Shown in pieces: positions 1 through 8,635 of a stretch of 64,000 bases of DNA. The notes under the pieces are model-generated. The model was not told the DNA's origin. It did not search any database and worked only from the letters and a program-made list of their open reading frames with translations. Numbering within the stretch: position 1 is the first letter of the stretch; every line of letters starts with the position of its first letter. The position numbers and the translations under genes were made by a program. This stretch comes from Acidovorax defluvii (GTDB lineage: Bacteria > Pseudomonadota > Gammaproteobacteria > Burkholderiales > Burkholderiaceae_C), in the NCBI GenBank assembly GCA_003268905.1, contig QLTU01000001.1, positions 62,001 to 126,000 of the forward strand, read 5' to 3'.

Positions 1-633
1 GATCAACATGCGATCCATGGGCACAAAGGCGGCCACGTCACGCAGATCCTGCGCGCTCTTGAAGGTGACGATGCCCGAGAACGAAATGTAGTAACCCAGA
101 TCCAGTGCGGCCCGCGCCACCTGCATCGACTCGGTAAAGCAGTGGAACACGCCACCGGCACGATTGCCCGCGCCATCTTCGCCCTCTTCGCGCAGGATGG
201 CCAGGGTGTCATCCGAGGCGCTGCGGGTGTGGATCACCAGCGGTTTACCGCAGGCCCGTGCTGCGCGGATATGGTTGCGAAAGCGCTCACGCTGCCATTC
301 CATATCGGCAATGCTGCGCCCGCCCTTGCGGTCTTCCATGCCGTAGTAGTCCAGGCCCGTTTCGCCAATCGCCACCACGCGGGGCAGCGCGGCGCGGTCC
401 AGCAGGTCTTGCACCGATGGCTCGGTCACGCCCTCGTTGTCGGGGTGCACACCTACCGTGCTCCAGAAGTTGTCATGGGCCAGCGCGAGTGCATGCACAT
501 CGTCGAATTCTTCCATGGTGGTGCAGATGCACAGGGCGCGCTCGACCTGCGCCTCCTGCATGGCCTGGCGAATGGCGGGCAGCTGGCTGAGCAGTTCGGT
601 GAAGGTGAGGTGGCAGTGCGAATCGGTAAACAT
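1..633 (-). CDS. tatD: TatD family metal-dependent hydrolase (3' end beyond window)
   Basis: Partial gene: 211 codons are visible and the frame runs off the left edge. The product belongs to the TatD/YcfH family of TIM-barrel DNases/hydrolases (around 260 aa usually). The N-terminus has the HxH metal motif (H6-C-H8), followed by GETGLDYY carrying the metal-binding Glu, an IHTR stretch and HCFTES, all typical of the family. The start is the only ATG before the HxH motif. It is the last gene of the mltG-tmk-holB-pilZ-tatD cluster. An intrinsic terminator ends only 7 bases upstream of its ATG and leaves no good Shine-Dalgarno, so expression may depend on read-through. Confidence 0.93.
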   Translation of the reverse strand, partial: MFTDSHCHLTFTELLSQLPAIRQAMQEAQVERALCICTTMEEFDDVHALALAHDNFWSTVGVHPDNEGVTEPSVQDLLDRAALPRVVAIGETGLDYYGMEDRKGGRSIADMEWQRERFRNHIRAARACGKPLVIHTRSASDDTLAILREEGEDGAGNRAGGVFHCFTESMQVARAALDLGYYISFSGIVTFKSAQDLRDVAAFVPMDRMLI

Positions 634-640
634 GCGGTTT

Positions 641-676
641 CAAAACAAAAAAGCCGACCCGCCAGCGCGGGTCGGC
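641..676 (-). terminator. Intrinsic terminator between pilZ and tatD
   Basis: Read on the minus strand, a perfect 10-bp stem (GCCGACCCGC with its complement, loop of 4) is followed by TTTTTTGTTTT. The U-tract ends just before the tatD start codon, so the terminator occupies the place of the tatD ribosome binding site. Confidence 0.85.
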
Positions 677-695
677 ACAAGATCAGACCATGCAA

Positions 696-1055
696 TCAAA
701 TGGTTTTCGTGGGACGTTCCGACCCCAGGGCCGTGCCCAGCAGCTCCTCGATCTTGGCCTTGAGCTGCCGCGATTTTTCATCTTTGGGGAACTGGATGCC
801 AACCCCCTGTGTGCGGTTACCCGCTGCGCGAGGGGGAGTGACCCACGCCACGCGGCCAGCCACGGGATAGCGCTGGGTGCCGTCGGGCAGGGTCAGCAGC
901 ACATACACATCGTCACCCAGCTTGTAGTCGCGCGGCGTGGGAACAAAAATGCCCCCTTCCACAAAAAAAGGAATGTAGGCCGCGTACAAGGCCACCTTTT
1001 CCTTGATGGCCAGCTGCATGACACTGGGACGGGGCGCTGTGGATGGACTGCTCAT
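696..1055 (-). CDS. PilZ domain protein
   Basis: 119-aa single PilZ domain (GGIFVPTPRDYKLGDDVYVLLTLP and GRVAWVTPP segments). It lies between holB and tatD, as type IV pilus PilZ does in other proteobacteria. The RxxxR half of the c-di-GMP binding motif is not apparent, which fits the PilZ-proper group that acts in type IV pilus assembly rather than in c-di-GMP binding. It starts 16 bp after the holB stop and ends before the terminator at 641-676, so it is probably the last gene of the main transcript. The pilus role is inferred from family and context. Confidence 0.85.
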   Translation of the reverse strand: MSSPSTAPRPSVMQLAIKEKVALYAAYIPFFVEGGIFVPTPRDYKLGDDVYVLLTLPDGTQRYPVAGRVAWVTPPRAAGNRTQGVGIQFPKDEKSRQLKAKIEELLGTALGSERPTKTI

Positions 1056-1071
1056 GGTGATGGGGTCGGCT

Positions 1072-2079
1072 TCAGTGTCTTGAGTGTAGGGTGTTTCGCG
1101 CCTGGGCTACAAGCGCCTCCAGCATCAGGCCGGCATTGAACGGATGGTCGGCCGTGCGTGCGGCCTTGGCCAGGGCGCGCGACCAGCGCGTGAGAGCCCC
1201 CAACGGCGGCGGCTTGGGCAGGTCGCCGGACGCGAAATAGCGCGGAGCAGCGCCTACACTGGCAGCCAGCAGGTCGTGGCACAGCTTTTGAAGGGCATCA
1301 ATCACCTGGGCCGGCGCCCAGTCGCCCAGCGCCGCCACGTCGCCACGCGCAATGGCCTGGGGCAAAGCGGCCCACGACTGCGGACTGCGCCCCGAACGGG
1401 CCAGCACCAGCGCGTCGTCAGGCCGGCCACCTGCAGCGCGCAGATGCGCTGCTGCGGCTGCTGGCTCGACCCCCTGCGCCGCCAGCCACTGGAGCATGTC
1501 GGCCTCGGAGGGCCAGACCATGGCGTGGCCCAGGCAGCGGCTGCGGATGGTGGGAAGCAGCTGGTGCGCGGCCTCACTGGCCAGAACAAAACGCACGTCG
1601 CCCGGCGGCTCTTCCAGGGTCTTGAGGAGCGCATTGGCCGTGATGTGGTTCATCTGCTCGGCCGGATACACCAGTACCGCCTTGCCCCGCCCGCGGGCCG
1701 ACGTGCGCTGCGAAAACTCCACCGCATCGCGCATGGCCTCCACGCGGATTTCGCGGCTGGGCTTGCGCTTTTTATCGTCAATGTCGGCCTGGGCTTTCTC
1801 CGACAGGGGCCAGCCCAGCGCCAGCATGTGCACCTCGGGCATCAGCACGCACAGGTCGGCATGGGTGCGTACATCGATGGCATGGCAACTGCCGCACTGG
1901 CCGCAAGCGCCCTGGGCCGTGGGGGCATCGCACAGCCATGCGCGCACCAGCTCCATGCCCAGGGCGTACTGGCCCAGCCCCGAAGGGCCTTGCAGCAGCC
2001 AGGCATGGCCGCGCTGGGCCAGCAGGCTGGCGCGCTGTGCGGCAATCCAGGGTGCGAGGGCGACGGCACTGTCGGTCAT
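1072..2079 (-). CDS. holB: DNA polymerase III subunit delta'
   Basis: 335-aa clamp-loader subunit delta'. Visible features are the modified, lysine-less P-loop [10 protein letters not shown] as in other delta' proteins, a zinc module C-x8-C-x2-C-x2-C ([16 protein letters not shown]), the core [11 protein letters not shown] and the SRC motif (TIRSRC). It loads the beta clamp together with delta and tau/gamma. The ATG at 2079 is chosen because it overlaps the tmk stop in an ATGA junction, indicating translational coupling. A longer frame would intrude on tmk. Confidence 0.95.
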   Translation of the reverse strand: MTDSAVALAPWIAAQRASLLAQRGHAWLLQGPSGLGQYALGMELVRAWLCDAPTAQGACGQCGSCHAIDVRTHADLCVLMPEVHMLALGWPLSEKAQADIDDKKRKPSREIRVEAMRDAVEFSQRTSARGRGKAVLVYPAEQMNHITANALLKTLEEPPGDVRFVLASEAAHQLLPTIRSRCLGHAMVWPSEADMLQWLAAQGVEPAAAAAHLRAAGGRPDDALVLARSGRSPQSWAALPQAIARGDVAALGDWAPAQVIDALQKLCHDLLAASVGAAPRYFASGDLPKPPPLGALTRWSRALAKAARTADHPFNAGLMLEALVAQARNTLHSRH

Positions 2080-2753
2080 TGCGGGCCTCCCTGGCTGGCC
2101 ACCATGATCGCCAGCCACCCCTTGCGCACAAATACGCTGGTGAGTTGCTGCCACACGCGATGGCGCTCCTGCGCGGCATCCAGGCGCACGAAACGCTGGG
2201 GCGCAGCAGCAGCCCGGTCGGCGTAGCCCTGGGCCACGCGGCGGAAGAACTCCACGGGCTGGGCCTCAAAACGGTCGGGAACGCGGGCACCGGCAAGGCG
2301 CTCGGCGGCAACCTCGGGGGCCAGGTCAAACCACACCGTCAGATCGGGTTCACGCATCAAATTGGCCTCTAGACCAAGCCCGGTCTGCGCAAAGCGCTCC
2401 AAGGTTGATAGCACCCCAAGATCAAAACCCCGCCCTGCCCCCTGGTAGGCAAAGGTCGCGTCAGTGAACCGGTCACACAACACCACATCGCCCCGCGCCA
2501 GGGCGGGCTCGATGACGTTGCGCAGGTGATCGCGGCGGGCGGCAAAAATCAGCAGCGATTCGGTCAGCGCGTCCATGGGGTCGTTCAGCACCATTTCGCG
2601 CAGCTTCTCGGCCAGCGGGGTACCTCCGGGCTCGCGGCTCACGGTAACCGTACGACCCTGGGTACGAAACGCCGCCGCCAACCCCTCAATGTGCGAGGAC
2701 TTGCCTGCGCCGTCAATGCCTTCAAAGGTAATGAACAGACCGGGTCGTGACAT
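2076..2753 (-). CDS. tmk: Thymidylate kinase
   Basis: 225-aa dTMP kinase, making dTDP from dTMP and ATP. Walker [13 protein letters not shown] lies near the N-terminus, then the [14 protein letters not shown] signature, and [16 protein letters not shown] (DRY-like motif) in the middle. Length matches the family. The start [12 protein letters not shown] lies 46 bp after the mltG stop. The gene overlaps holB by 4 bases. Confidence 0.97.
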   Translation of the reverse strand: MSRPGLFITFEGIDGAGKSSHIEGLAAAFRTQGRTVTVSREPGGTPLAEKLREMVLNDPMDALTESLLIFAARRDHLRNVIEPALARGDVVLCDRFTDATFAYQGAGRGFDLGVLSTLERFAQTGLGLEANLMREPDLTVWFDLAPEVAAERLAGARVPDRFEAQPVEFFRRVAQGYADRAAAAPQRFVRLDAAQERHRVWQQLTSVFVRKGWLAIMVASQGGPQ

Positions 2754-2799
2754 GGAATCCTTGGGTGAATCGGGGCGCATGGGCGCGCACGGAGCCCGC

Positions 2800-3828
2800 T
2801 CACTGCCCCCGCTGATAGCGGTTGACCGCGCGGTTGTGCTCGTCCAGCGAGGCGCTGAAATGGCTGGTGCCATCGCCCTTGGCCACAAAGTACAGTGCGC
2901 GCGTGGGCTCGGGCTGCACCGCCGCCAGCAGCGATGCCTTGCCGGGCATGGCAATCGGCGTGGGCGGCAGGCCCGCCCGGGTGTAGGTGTTCCAGGGCGT
3001 GTCGGTCTGAAGATCGCGGCGGCGCAGGTTGCCGTCAAACTTCTCGGCCAGCCCGTAGATTACCGTCGGGTCGGTCTGCAGCAGCATGCCCACCCGCAGG
3101 CGGTTGGTGAACACGCCGGCAATCTGCCCACGGTCACTGGCCCGGCCGGTTTCCTTTTCGACAATGCTGGCCAAAATCAGCGCTTGCTCCGCCGATTTCA
3201 GGGGCGTGTCGGCAGCGCGCTGCGCCCAGGCGGCTTCAAGGCGGCGGTCCATGGCGTGCATGGCGCGGCGCAACAGGGCAATGTCGCTCGACCCCTTGGC
3301 ATAGGCATAGGTGTCGGGGAAAAACCGCCCCTCGGGATGCACACCCGGGCGCCCAAGCTGCGCCATCAGTTCTGCATCGGTAAGCCGGGCGGAGTCGGGC
3401 TGGAGCTGGTCCTCCCTGGCCAGGGCCTGCCGCACCTGGCGCCAGTTCAAGCCTTCCACCAGCGTGAAGGCGCGCAGCGCCTCTTCGCCGCGAGCCAGCT
3501 TTTGCAGCAGGGTGACGGGGGTGGTGCCCGGCGGGATTTCGTAATTGCCAGCCTTGATGGCACGGTCTTGCCCCGAAAGGCGGAACCAGGCATACAGCAG
3601 GCGCGCATCGGTGTTGACGCCCGCAGCCACCACATCGCGGGCCACACCGCGCGCCGTGGTGCCGGGCTCGATGGCAAGCTCCAGCGCCTGCGAGCCTGCA
3701 CCCGCCATGGGCAGCGGCTGGTGCAGCCACCAGTAGGCAACGCCACCCAGTGCGATCCCAACCACCACGATGAAAGCCAGTAAACGTCGCACAACCCTGC
3801 CGTCTGTATGTATGAAGCAGCGCATCAT
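2800..3828 (-). CDS. mltG: Endolytic murein transglycosylase MltG
   Basis: 342-aa YceG/MltG protein that cleaves nascent glycan strands at the inner membrane. One N-terminal membrane segment ([20 protein letters not shown]) is followed by a LysM-like part and the catalytic domain with [30 protein letters not shown] residues, including the conserved catalytic Glu in VEKE, then [10 protein letters not shown] and NTY. The ATG at 3828 is only 9 bp from the divergent ygfZ start. A GTG at 3792, just before the membrane segment, is an alternative start that would leave room for both promoters. First gene of the mltG-tmk-holB-pilZ cluster. Confidence 0.93.
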   Translation of the reverse strand: MMRCFIHTDGRVVRRLLAFIVVVGIALGGVAYWWLHQPLPMAGAGSQALELAIEPGTTARGVARDVVAAGVNTDARLLYAWFRLSGQDRAIKAGNYEIPPGTTPVTLLQKLARGEEALRAFTLVEGLNWRQVRQALAREDQLQPDSARLTDAELMAQLGRPGVHPEGRFFPDTYAYAKGSSDIALLRRAMHAMDRRLEAAWAQRAADTPLKSAEQALILASIVEKETGRASDRGQIAGVFTNRLRVGMLLQTDPTVIYGLAEKFDGNLRRRDLQTDTPWNTYTRAGLPPTPIAMPGKASLLAAVQPEPTRALYFVAKGDGTSHFSASLDEHNRAVNRYQRGQ

Positions 3829-3837
3829 AATTCAGCG

Positions 3838-4752
3838 ATGACTTACCCACTGAATGGCATTGCCCCCCTGTCCCATCTCGGCGTGATTCGCGTGGAAGGC
3901 GAAGACGCCGCCAAGTTTCTGCACGGCCAGCTCACCCAGGATTTCGCCTTGCTCGACCTGCAGCACGCCCGCCTGGCTGCCTTTTTGTCGGCCAAAGGCC
4001 GCATGCAGGCCAGTTTCATCGGCTTCAAGCGCAGCGAGACCGAGGTGCTGCTGGTTTGCAGCCGCGACCTGCTGGCGCCCACGCTCAAGCGCCTGTCGAT
4101 GTTTGTGATGCGCGCCAAGGCCCGGCTGAGCGATGCCACAGCCGACTACGCGCTGTACGGAGTGGCCGGAGAAGCTATCAATTCAGTAGCTGGTGGCGCA
4201 CAACCCGCATGGACAAAAGCCGATTTTTGCTTGGCAACGGTAGTGCACCTGTACCCCGCCCTCGGCCAGCCCCGTGCCTTGTGGGTGGTCCCCGCTGCCG
4301 AGCCAGCGCCAGCAGGCCCGGCGCTGGACACGGCCCTGTGGATGTGGAGCGAGGTGCAAAGCGGCGTTGCCACGCTTTCGGCTCCGCTGGTCGAGGCCTT
4401 CGTGCCGCAGATGCTCAATTACGAGTCGGTGGGTGGCGTGAACTTCAAGAAGGGCTGCTACCCAGGCCAGGAAGTCGTGGCGCGCAGCCAGTTCCGCGGC
4501 ACGCTCAAGCGCCGGGCCTTCATTGCGCACGCCCCGGCCGATGTGGTGGCAGGTGCCGAGGTTTTTGCGGCCAGCGACCTGGAGCAGCCTTGCGGCACCG
4601 TGGTGCAGGTGGCCCCCGCGCCCGGTGGCGGCGTGGATGCCATCGTGTCGCTGCAAATTGCCGCCGCGCAAGAAGCGCTGCAAGTGGGGGCAGCGGGTGG
4701 CGTGCCCCTCACGCTGGCCCCGTTGCCTTACCCGCTGCTCGACGATATTTGA
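3838..4752 (+). CDS. ygfZ: Folate-binding protein YgfZ (GcvT-like)
   Basis: 304-aa relative of GcvT that uses tetrahydrofolate and supports iron-sulfur cluster enzymes. The signature K-G-C-Y-x-G-Q-E occurs as KGCYPGQE at residues 205-212. The start ATG 3838 begins MTYPLNGIAPLSHLGVIRV, and an upstream in-frame ATG would sit inside mltG. Residues of about 112-135 are encoded by a copy of the palindromic repeat found elsewhere in the window, an in-frame insertion in a loop before the second half of the protein. Confidence 0.92.
   Translation: MTYPLNGIAPLSHLGVIRVEGEDAAKFLHGQLTQDFALLDLQHARLAAFLSAKGRMQASFIGFKRSETEVLLVCSRDLLAPTLKRLSMFVMRAKARLSDATADYALYGVAGEAINSVAGGAQPAWTKADFCLATVVHLYPALGQPRALWVVPAAEPAPAGPALDTALWMWSEVQSGVATLSAPLVEAFVPQMLNYESVGGVNFKKGCYPGQEVVARSQFRGTLKRRAFIAHAPADVVAGAEVFAASDLEQPCGTVVQVAPAPGGGVDAIVSLQIAAAQEALQVGAAGGVPLTLAPLPYPLLDDI
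4173..4221 (+). repeat. Palindromic repeat copy inside ygfZ
   Basis: GCTATCAATTCAGTAGCTG followed by a divergent GGCGC part. It shares GCTA-N-AATTCAGTAGCTG with the copy in rlmD at 52459-52505. It is read in frame as AINSVAGGAQPAW and neighbours. Confidence 0.55.
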
Positions 4753-4766
4753 CGAGTTTGTGCAAT

Positions 4767-4875
4767 TTGCTATGAATTAAATAGCTTATTGCGCTTGCTC
4801 TTCATTGCTTTTAAGTAATAAACCGATTGAAAATCAAACCAGACAAGCGCTGGCAGCTATTTTTTGTATAGCAAC
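4767..4875. repeat. Intergenic palindromic repeat pair after ygfZ
   Basis: Two adjacent partial copies: GCTATGAATTAAATAGC with GCGCTTG to the right, then ACAAGCGCTGGCAGCTATTTTTTGTATAGC in inverse orientation (split here: AAGCGCTGGCAGCTAT, then TTTTTTGTATAGC). Same family as 58441-58507. It lies between the ends of convergent ygfZ and the RskA-like gene. Confidence 0.75.
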
Positions 4876-5014
4876 AATCCGAGCGTTTTCACCCACGGTG
4901 CAGCCGCTGACCACGCGCGCCATCTCGGGACCAGTCCCACAGGATCCAACAGACACGTTTGCGACCAACAGGCTGCGTACTCTTGCCGCCCGCAAACCTG
5001 CCCAGTGCTGGCGC

Positions 5015-5548
5015 TCAGAGGGCCTTCTTGACCAGCCCGCCCTTGAACAGGTAAGGAAGCCGGGGCCCGCGCCCCTCAGCGGCGCCGCCTTTGTCTTCCA
5101 CGCTGATGGCCAGCTCTTGCACGCCCGCCAACGCAGTGGCGGGGGCAGGCAGTTGCAGGGTTTTGTAGGTGCTGGCAATCACGCCCAGCGAGCGTGGGGG
5201 CTTGTCGCCATCCAGCGCCCACAGCTGCATGCTGTCCTCCCGCCCCTCGCGCACCTCGTTCAGGCGCTGCAGTTGCAGCACGCTGCCCTGCGTGTCGGCC
5301 GTCACCAGCAGGGCAGGCATGTGCCGGTCGTCCAGCAGCACCGACAGGTACTGCACCTGCGCCACCGCCGCCACCTTGGTCTGAAGGTGTGCGATTTGTG
5401 CCTTGAGTTGTTCGACCATGCTCGCGCTGGTTGCCCAGGCAATGAACAAAGTTACCAGCAGAAAAATAGCCAGGGCACGCCACCAGCCGCTGACCCCACG
5501 GCGGGCCGATGCAGGTGGCGTTGGGGCGATGGACGGGGTGTCGGGCAT
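5015..5548 (-). CDS. Membrane protein with RskA-type anti-sigma C-terminal domain
   Basis: 177 aa. A short cytoplasmic N-terminus is followed by one membrane segment (residues about 20-40, ALAIFLLVTLFIAW), a short coiled-coil-like stretch (MVEQLKAQIAHLQTKV) and a periplasmic domain resembling the C-terminal domain of anti-sigma-K factor RskA (LWALDGDKPPRSLGVI and LAISVEDKGG). The N-terminal cytoplasmic anti-sigma domain of true RskA is missing and no sigma factor gene is adjacent. Its function as an anti-sigma factor is therefore doubtful. ATG 5548 is chosen because the longer frame overlaps the divergent upstream region without homology. Confidence 0.6.
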   Translation of the reverse strand: MPDTPSIAPTPPASARRGVSGWWRALAIFLLVTLFIAWATSASMVEQLKAQIAHLQTKVAAVAQVQYLSVLLDDRHMPALLVTADTQGSVLQLQRLNEVREGREDSMQLWALDGDKPPRSLGVIASTYKTLQLPAPATALAGVQELAISVEDKGGAAEGRGPRLPYLFKGGLVKKAL

Positions 5549-5733
5549 GTCGAAATCCGTTGGAGCAGCAAGGAGCCGTGAGTATGCCCGCGCCCACCGG
5601 TGGCTCGGCCATCGCCGGACAGCCCCAGAGCGGCCACCAGCCCACCAGCCGGCCAGCCCTGAAACCGGCAATGCGTTTCCATGCCGCCGCGTTTCCGTGT
5701 GATGATCCCGCCAGCAACGTGAATGGATACAAC

Positions 5734-7290
5734 ATGGCCTCCCCCACCGACAGCATCAGCATGGCACTGTTCTGCGACTTTGAAAACGTCGCCCTTGGAG
5801 TGCGTGACGCCAAATACGACAAGTTCGACATCAAGCCGGTGCTCGAACGCCTGCTGCTCAAGGGCTCCATCGTCGTCAAAAAGGCCTATTGCGACTGGGA
5901 TCGCTACAAGGGCTTCAAGGCCACGATGCATGAAGCCAACTTCGAGCTGATCGAGATTCCCCATGTCCGACAGTCGGGCAAAAACTCGGCCGACATCCGC
6001 CTTGTGGTGGACGCGCTGGACCTTTGCTACACCAAGTCGCACGTCAACACCTTTGTGATCATCAGCGGCGATTCAGACTTCTCCCCGCTCGTCTCCAAGC
6101 TGCGCGAAAACGCCAAGCAGGTGATCGGTGTGGGCGTCAAGCAGTCCACCTCGGACCTGCTGATTGCCAATTGCGACGAGTTCATTTTCTACGACGATCT
6201 GGTGCGTGAAAGCCAGCGCGCGCAAGCCCGGCGCCAGCCTTCCGATGCGGCACCCCAGGCCCGGCGCTCGCCCGAGGAAGAGCGCAACCGCAAGGAAGCA
6301 CAAGAGTCGCGCCGCACCCAGGGCATTGAGCTGGCAGTAGAGACCTTTGATGCATTGGTCTCCGAGCGCGGCGACAGCGGCAAGATCTGGGCTTCGGTGC
6401 TCAAGGAAGCCATCAAACGCCGCAAACCCGATTTCAGTGAAACCTATTACGGTTTTCGGGCCTTTGGCAACCTGCTGGAAGAAGCCCAGGAGCGCGGCTT
6501 GCTGGAGTTTGGCCGGGACGAAAAATCGGGCGCCTACGTATTTCGCAGCCATGGCAGCAGCGGCGCCCCCCGCGCCCGGCCCGACACGGCAGGTGATAAC
6601 CCGATGACGGGCTATTTCCGCCAGAACGCCCCCCAGCCCCCGAGAGAGCCCGGCGCTGACAGCCACGGGCCACGCCAGCGCGGACGTGGCGGCCGATCCG
6701 GGCACGCAGCATCATCCGACCCGCGCGATCTGCCGCCCATGCTGCACGCCAGCGACGACGGATTGGCAGGTGAAGACCCATCGTTCAGCGCAATGCCGCG
6801 CGACAACGACGGCACTGCGGCGCTTCATGCGCCAGGCGATGCACCGATGGGTTCACCAATGAATGCGCCGGTCAGTGCACCGGTCCGTGCGCAGCTGGAT
6901 GTGCCGCAAGAAAGGCCAGTGGGCGGTTATTTTCGGCAGCAGCCGCGCACGACGGAACCGCCCGCCATGGAACCGCGCACACTGGAGCGCCCAGCCCATG
7001 AGCAGCCCACCGAAGCGCCCAAACCCCTGGCGCCCGCCACATCCGCCACGTCCGCCGAACCCGCGCGCGGCCGTGCGCGCAGCCGCAAGCCGGTGACGCA
7101 ACCGGTCGAGGCGGTTGCGCCTGTGGCGGCCACGGCGGCACAGGGTCCGCACGATGCGCCCTCCAGCTCGGCCCGTGCCTCCAGTGCAGCGCCGAAGGCT
7201 TCAGCAGAAAGCGAACCCGAGTCACCCAAAAAAGCCCCTGCCCGGCCACGCCGGCCGCGCAAGCCTGCGCAGGACACCGGGGCCGACTGA
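5734..7290 (+). CDS. NYN-domain putative RNase with OST-HTH/LOTUS domain
   Basis: 518 aa. Residues about 8-165 form a NYN (PIN-like, LabA/DUF88) domain with the acidic residues CDFENV, NSADIRLVVDAL and ISGDSDFSPLV that build the metal site. Residues about 190-275 match an OST-HTH/LOTUS domain (ETFDALVSERGDSGKIWASVLKEAIKRRKPDF), an RNA-binding module. The remaining C-terminal half is low-complexity Ala/Pro/Arg-rich with repeated NAPVSAPVRAQ-like stretches and GGYFRQ/TGYFRQ motifs. The combination suggests RNA cleavage or turnover. ATG 5734 precedes the NYN fold directly, and a GTG at 5719 is an alternative. Confidence 0.82.
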   Translation: MASPTDSISMALFCDFENVALGVRDAKYDKFDIKPVLERLLLKGSIVVKKAYCDWDRYKGFKATMHEANFELIEIPHVRQSGKNSADIRLVVDALDLCYTKSHVNTFVIISGDSDFSPLVSKLRENAKQVIGVGVKQSTSDLLIANCDEFIFYDDLVRESQRAQARRQPSDAAPQARRSPEEERNRKEAQESRRTQGIELAVETFDALVSERGDSGKIWASVLKEAIKRRKPDFSETYYGFRAFGNLLEEAQERGLLEFGRDEKSGAYVFRSHGSSGAPRARPDTAGDNPMTGYFRQNAPQPPREPGADSHGPRQRGRGGRSGHAASSDPRDLPPMLHASDDGLAGEDPSFSAMPRDNDGTAALHAPGDAPMGSPMNAPVSAPVRAQLDVPQERPVGGYFRQQPRTTEPPAMEPRTLERPAHEQPTEAPKPLAPATSATSAEPARGRARSRKPVTQPVEAVAPVAATAAQGPHDAPSSSARASSAAPKASAESEPESPKKAPARPRRPRKPAQDTGAD

Positions 7291-7364
7291 CCCACAGCCA
7301 ACGCAACCCCCAGCGGGCGCCACGGTCTCGGACGGTGGGGCGACGTGGGGACGTTTCAGATGCT

Positions 7365-8609
7365 TCAGGCGTCTCTGGCCAGCCGCACCCCCGAAAACTG
7401 CCAGCGCGCCGTGGCCGGGAAAAAATTGCGGTAGCTGGCGCGTGCATGGCCGGCCGGCGTGGCGCACGAGCTGCCCCGCAGCACATACTGGTTCACCATG
7501 AACTTGCCGTTGTATTCGCCCACGGCACCTTCCGCGGCCCTGAAACCGGGGTATGGCGCATAGCTCGATTGCGTCCACTGCCACGCCTCACCAAACAGCT
7601 GCTCCAAGCCGACGCCCCGTGCCGCACTGGGGTGCAGCGCATCTGTGCGGGGGCCACGGCCAGCGGTGCCTGAAGCCAGCAGTGCCGTGGCGTGCTCCCA
7701 CTCGGCCTCGGTGGGCAGGCGCGCACCTGCCCAGCGCGCGTAGGCGTCCGCCTCGAAATACGACAGGTGCACCACGGGCTGCCCATGGCGCAAGGGGCAG
7801 AGCCCTGCCAGGGAGAACTGGTGCCACCCGGCACCGACACGCTGCCAGTACAAAGGCGCCTCCAGCCCCTGGGCAACGCGCCAGTCCCAGCCTTCGGCCA
7901 GCCAATGGGCAGGATTGCGGTAACCGCCATCGTCCACAAAGGCAGCAAACTCGGCATTGGTGACAAGGCGTGATGCCAGTGCATACGGATGCAGATACAC
8001 CGTGTGGCGGGGACTCTCGTTGTCAAACGCAAAGCTGTCGCCCACATGGCCTATTTCGGTAAGCCCGCCGGCAAACGCATGCCAGACCAGCGGCGGTGCG
8101 GCTTCTGCATCGGCGGCCACTGACTGCGGCGAACGGTAGGCCGGATGCATCGGGTTGCTCGACAGCAAATGCTGGATGTCGGTCACCAGCAACTCCTGGT
8201 GCTGCTGCTCGTGCTGCAAGCCCAGCTCTACCAGTGCGCACAGTGCCGCATCCTGCCCCGGCGTGGACAAAAGGTGCAGCATGCGCGCATCCACATCGGC
8301 CCGGTACGCCAGCACCTCGGCCAGCGAGGGGCGCGTGATCAGACCGCGCTGCGCCCGCGGGTGGCGGGCGCCGACACCGTTGTAATACGAGTTGAACAAG
8401 ACCCTGAAGGCGGGCGCAAACGGCGCAAAACCAGGCTCGTGCGCCTCCAGCACAAAGGTTTCAAAAAACCAGGTGGTGTGGGCCAGATGCCATTTGGCCG
8501 GGCTGGCGTCGGGCATGGACTGTGCGGTGCAGTCTTCGGGTGACAGGGGCTGCACCAGCCCGGTGGTGTGGCGGCGCACTTCGGTGTAGCGGGAAATCAA
8601 CAAATTCAT
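7365..8609 (-). CDS. egtB: Ergothioneine biosynthesis sulfoxide synthase EgtB
   Basis: 414-aa non-heme iron enzyme that joins a thiol donor to trimethylhistidine (hercynine) with oxygen. The N-terminal DinB-like domain contains HLAHTTWFFE and the iron motif HxxxHxE (HEQQHQE). The C-terminal FGE-sulfatase fold carries RLPTEAEWEHA, GEAWQWTQSSY and VLRGSSCATP. It sits 26 bp downstream of egtD on the same strand, the usual egtD-egtB pairing outside actinobacteria. ATG 8609 (MNLLISRYTEVRRHT) is preferred because the longer frame overlaps egtD. Confidence 0.95.
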   Translation of the reverse strand: MNLLISRYTEVRRHTTGLVQPLSPEDCTAQSMPDASPAKWHLAHTTWFFETFVLEAHEPGFAPFAPAFRVLFNSYYNGVGARHPRAQRGLITRPSLAEVLAYRADVDARMLHLLSTPGQDAALCALVELGLQHEQQHQELLVTDIQHLLSSNPMHPAYRSPQSVAADAEAAPPLVWHAFAGGLTEIGHVGDSFAFDNESPRHTVYLHPYALASRLVTNAEFAAFVDDGGYRNPAHWLAEGWDWRVAQGLEAPLYWQRVGAGWHQFSLAGLCPLRHGQPVVHLSYFEADAYARWAGARLPTEAEWEHATALLASGTAGRGPRTDALHPSAARGVGLEQLFGEAWQWTQSSYAPYPGFRAAEGAVGEYNGKFMVNQYVLRGSSCATPAGHARASYRNFFPATARWQFSGVRLARDA

Positions 8610-8635
8610 GGCCAGGCAGCGCTTCAGCAGAGGGT

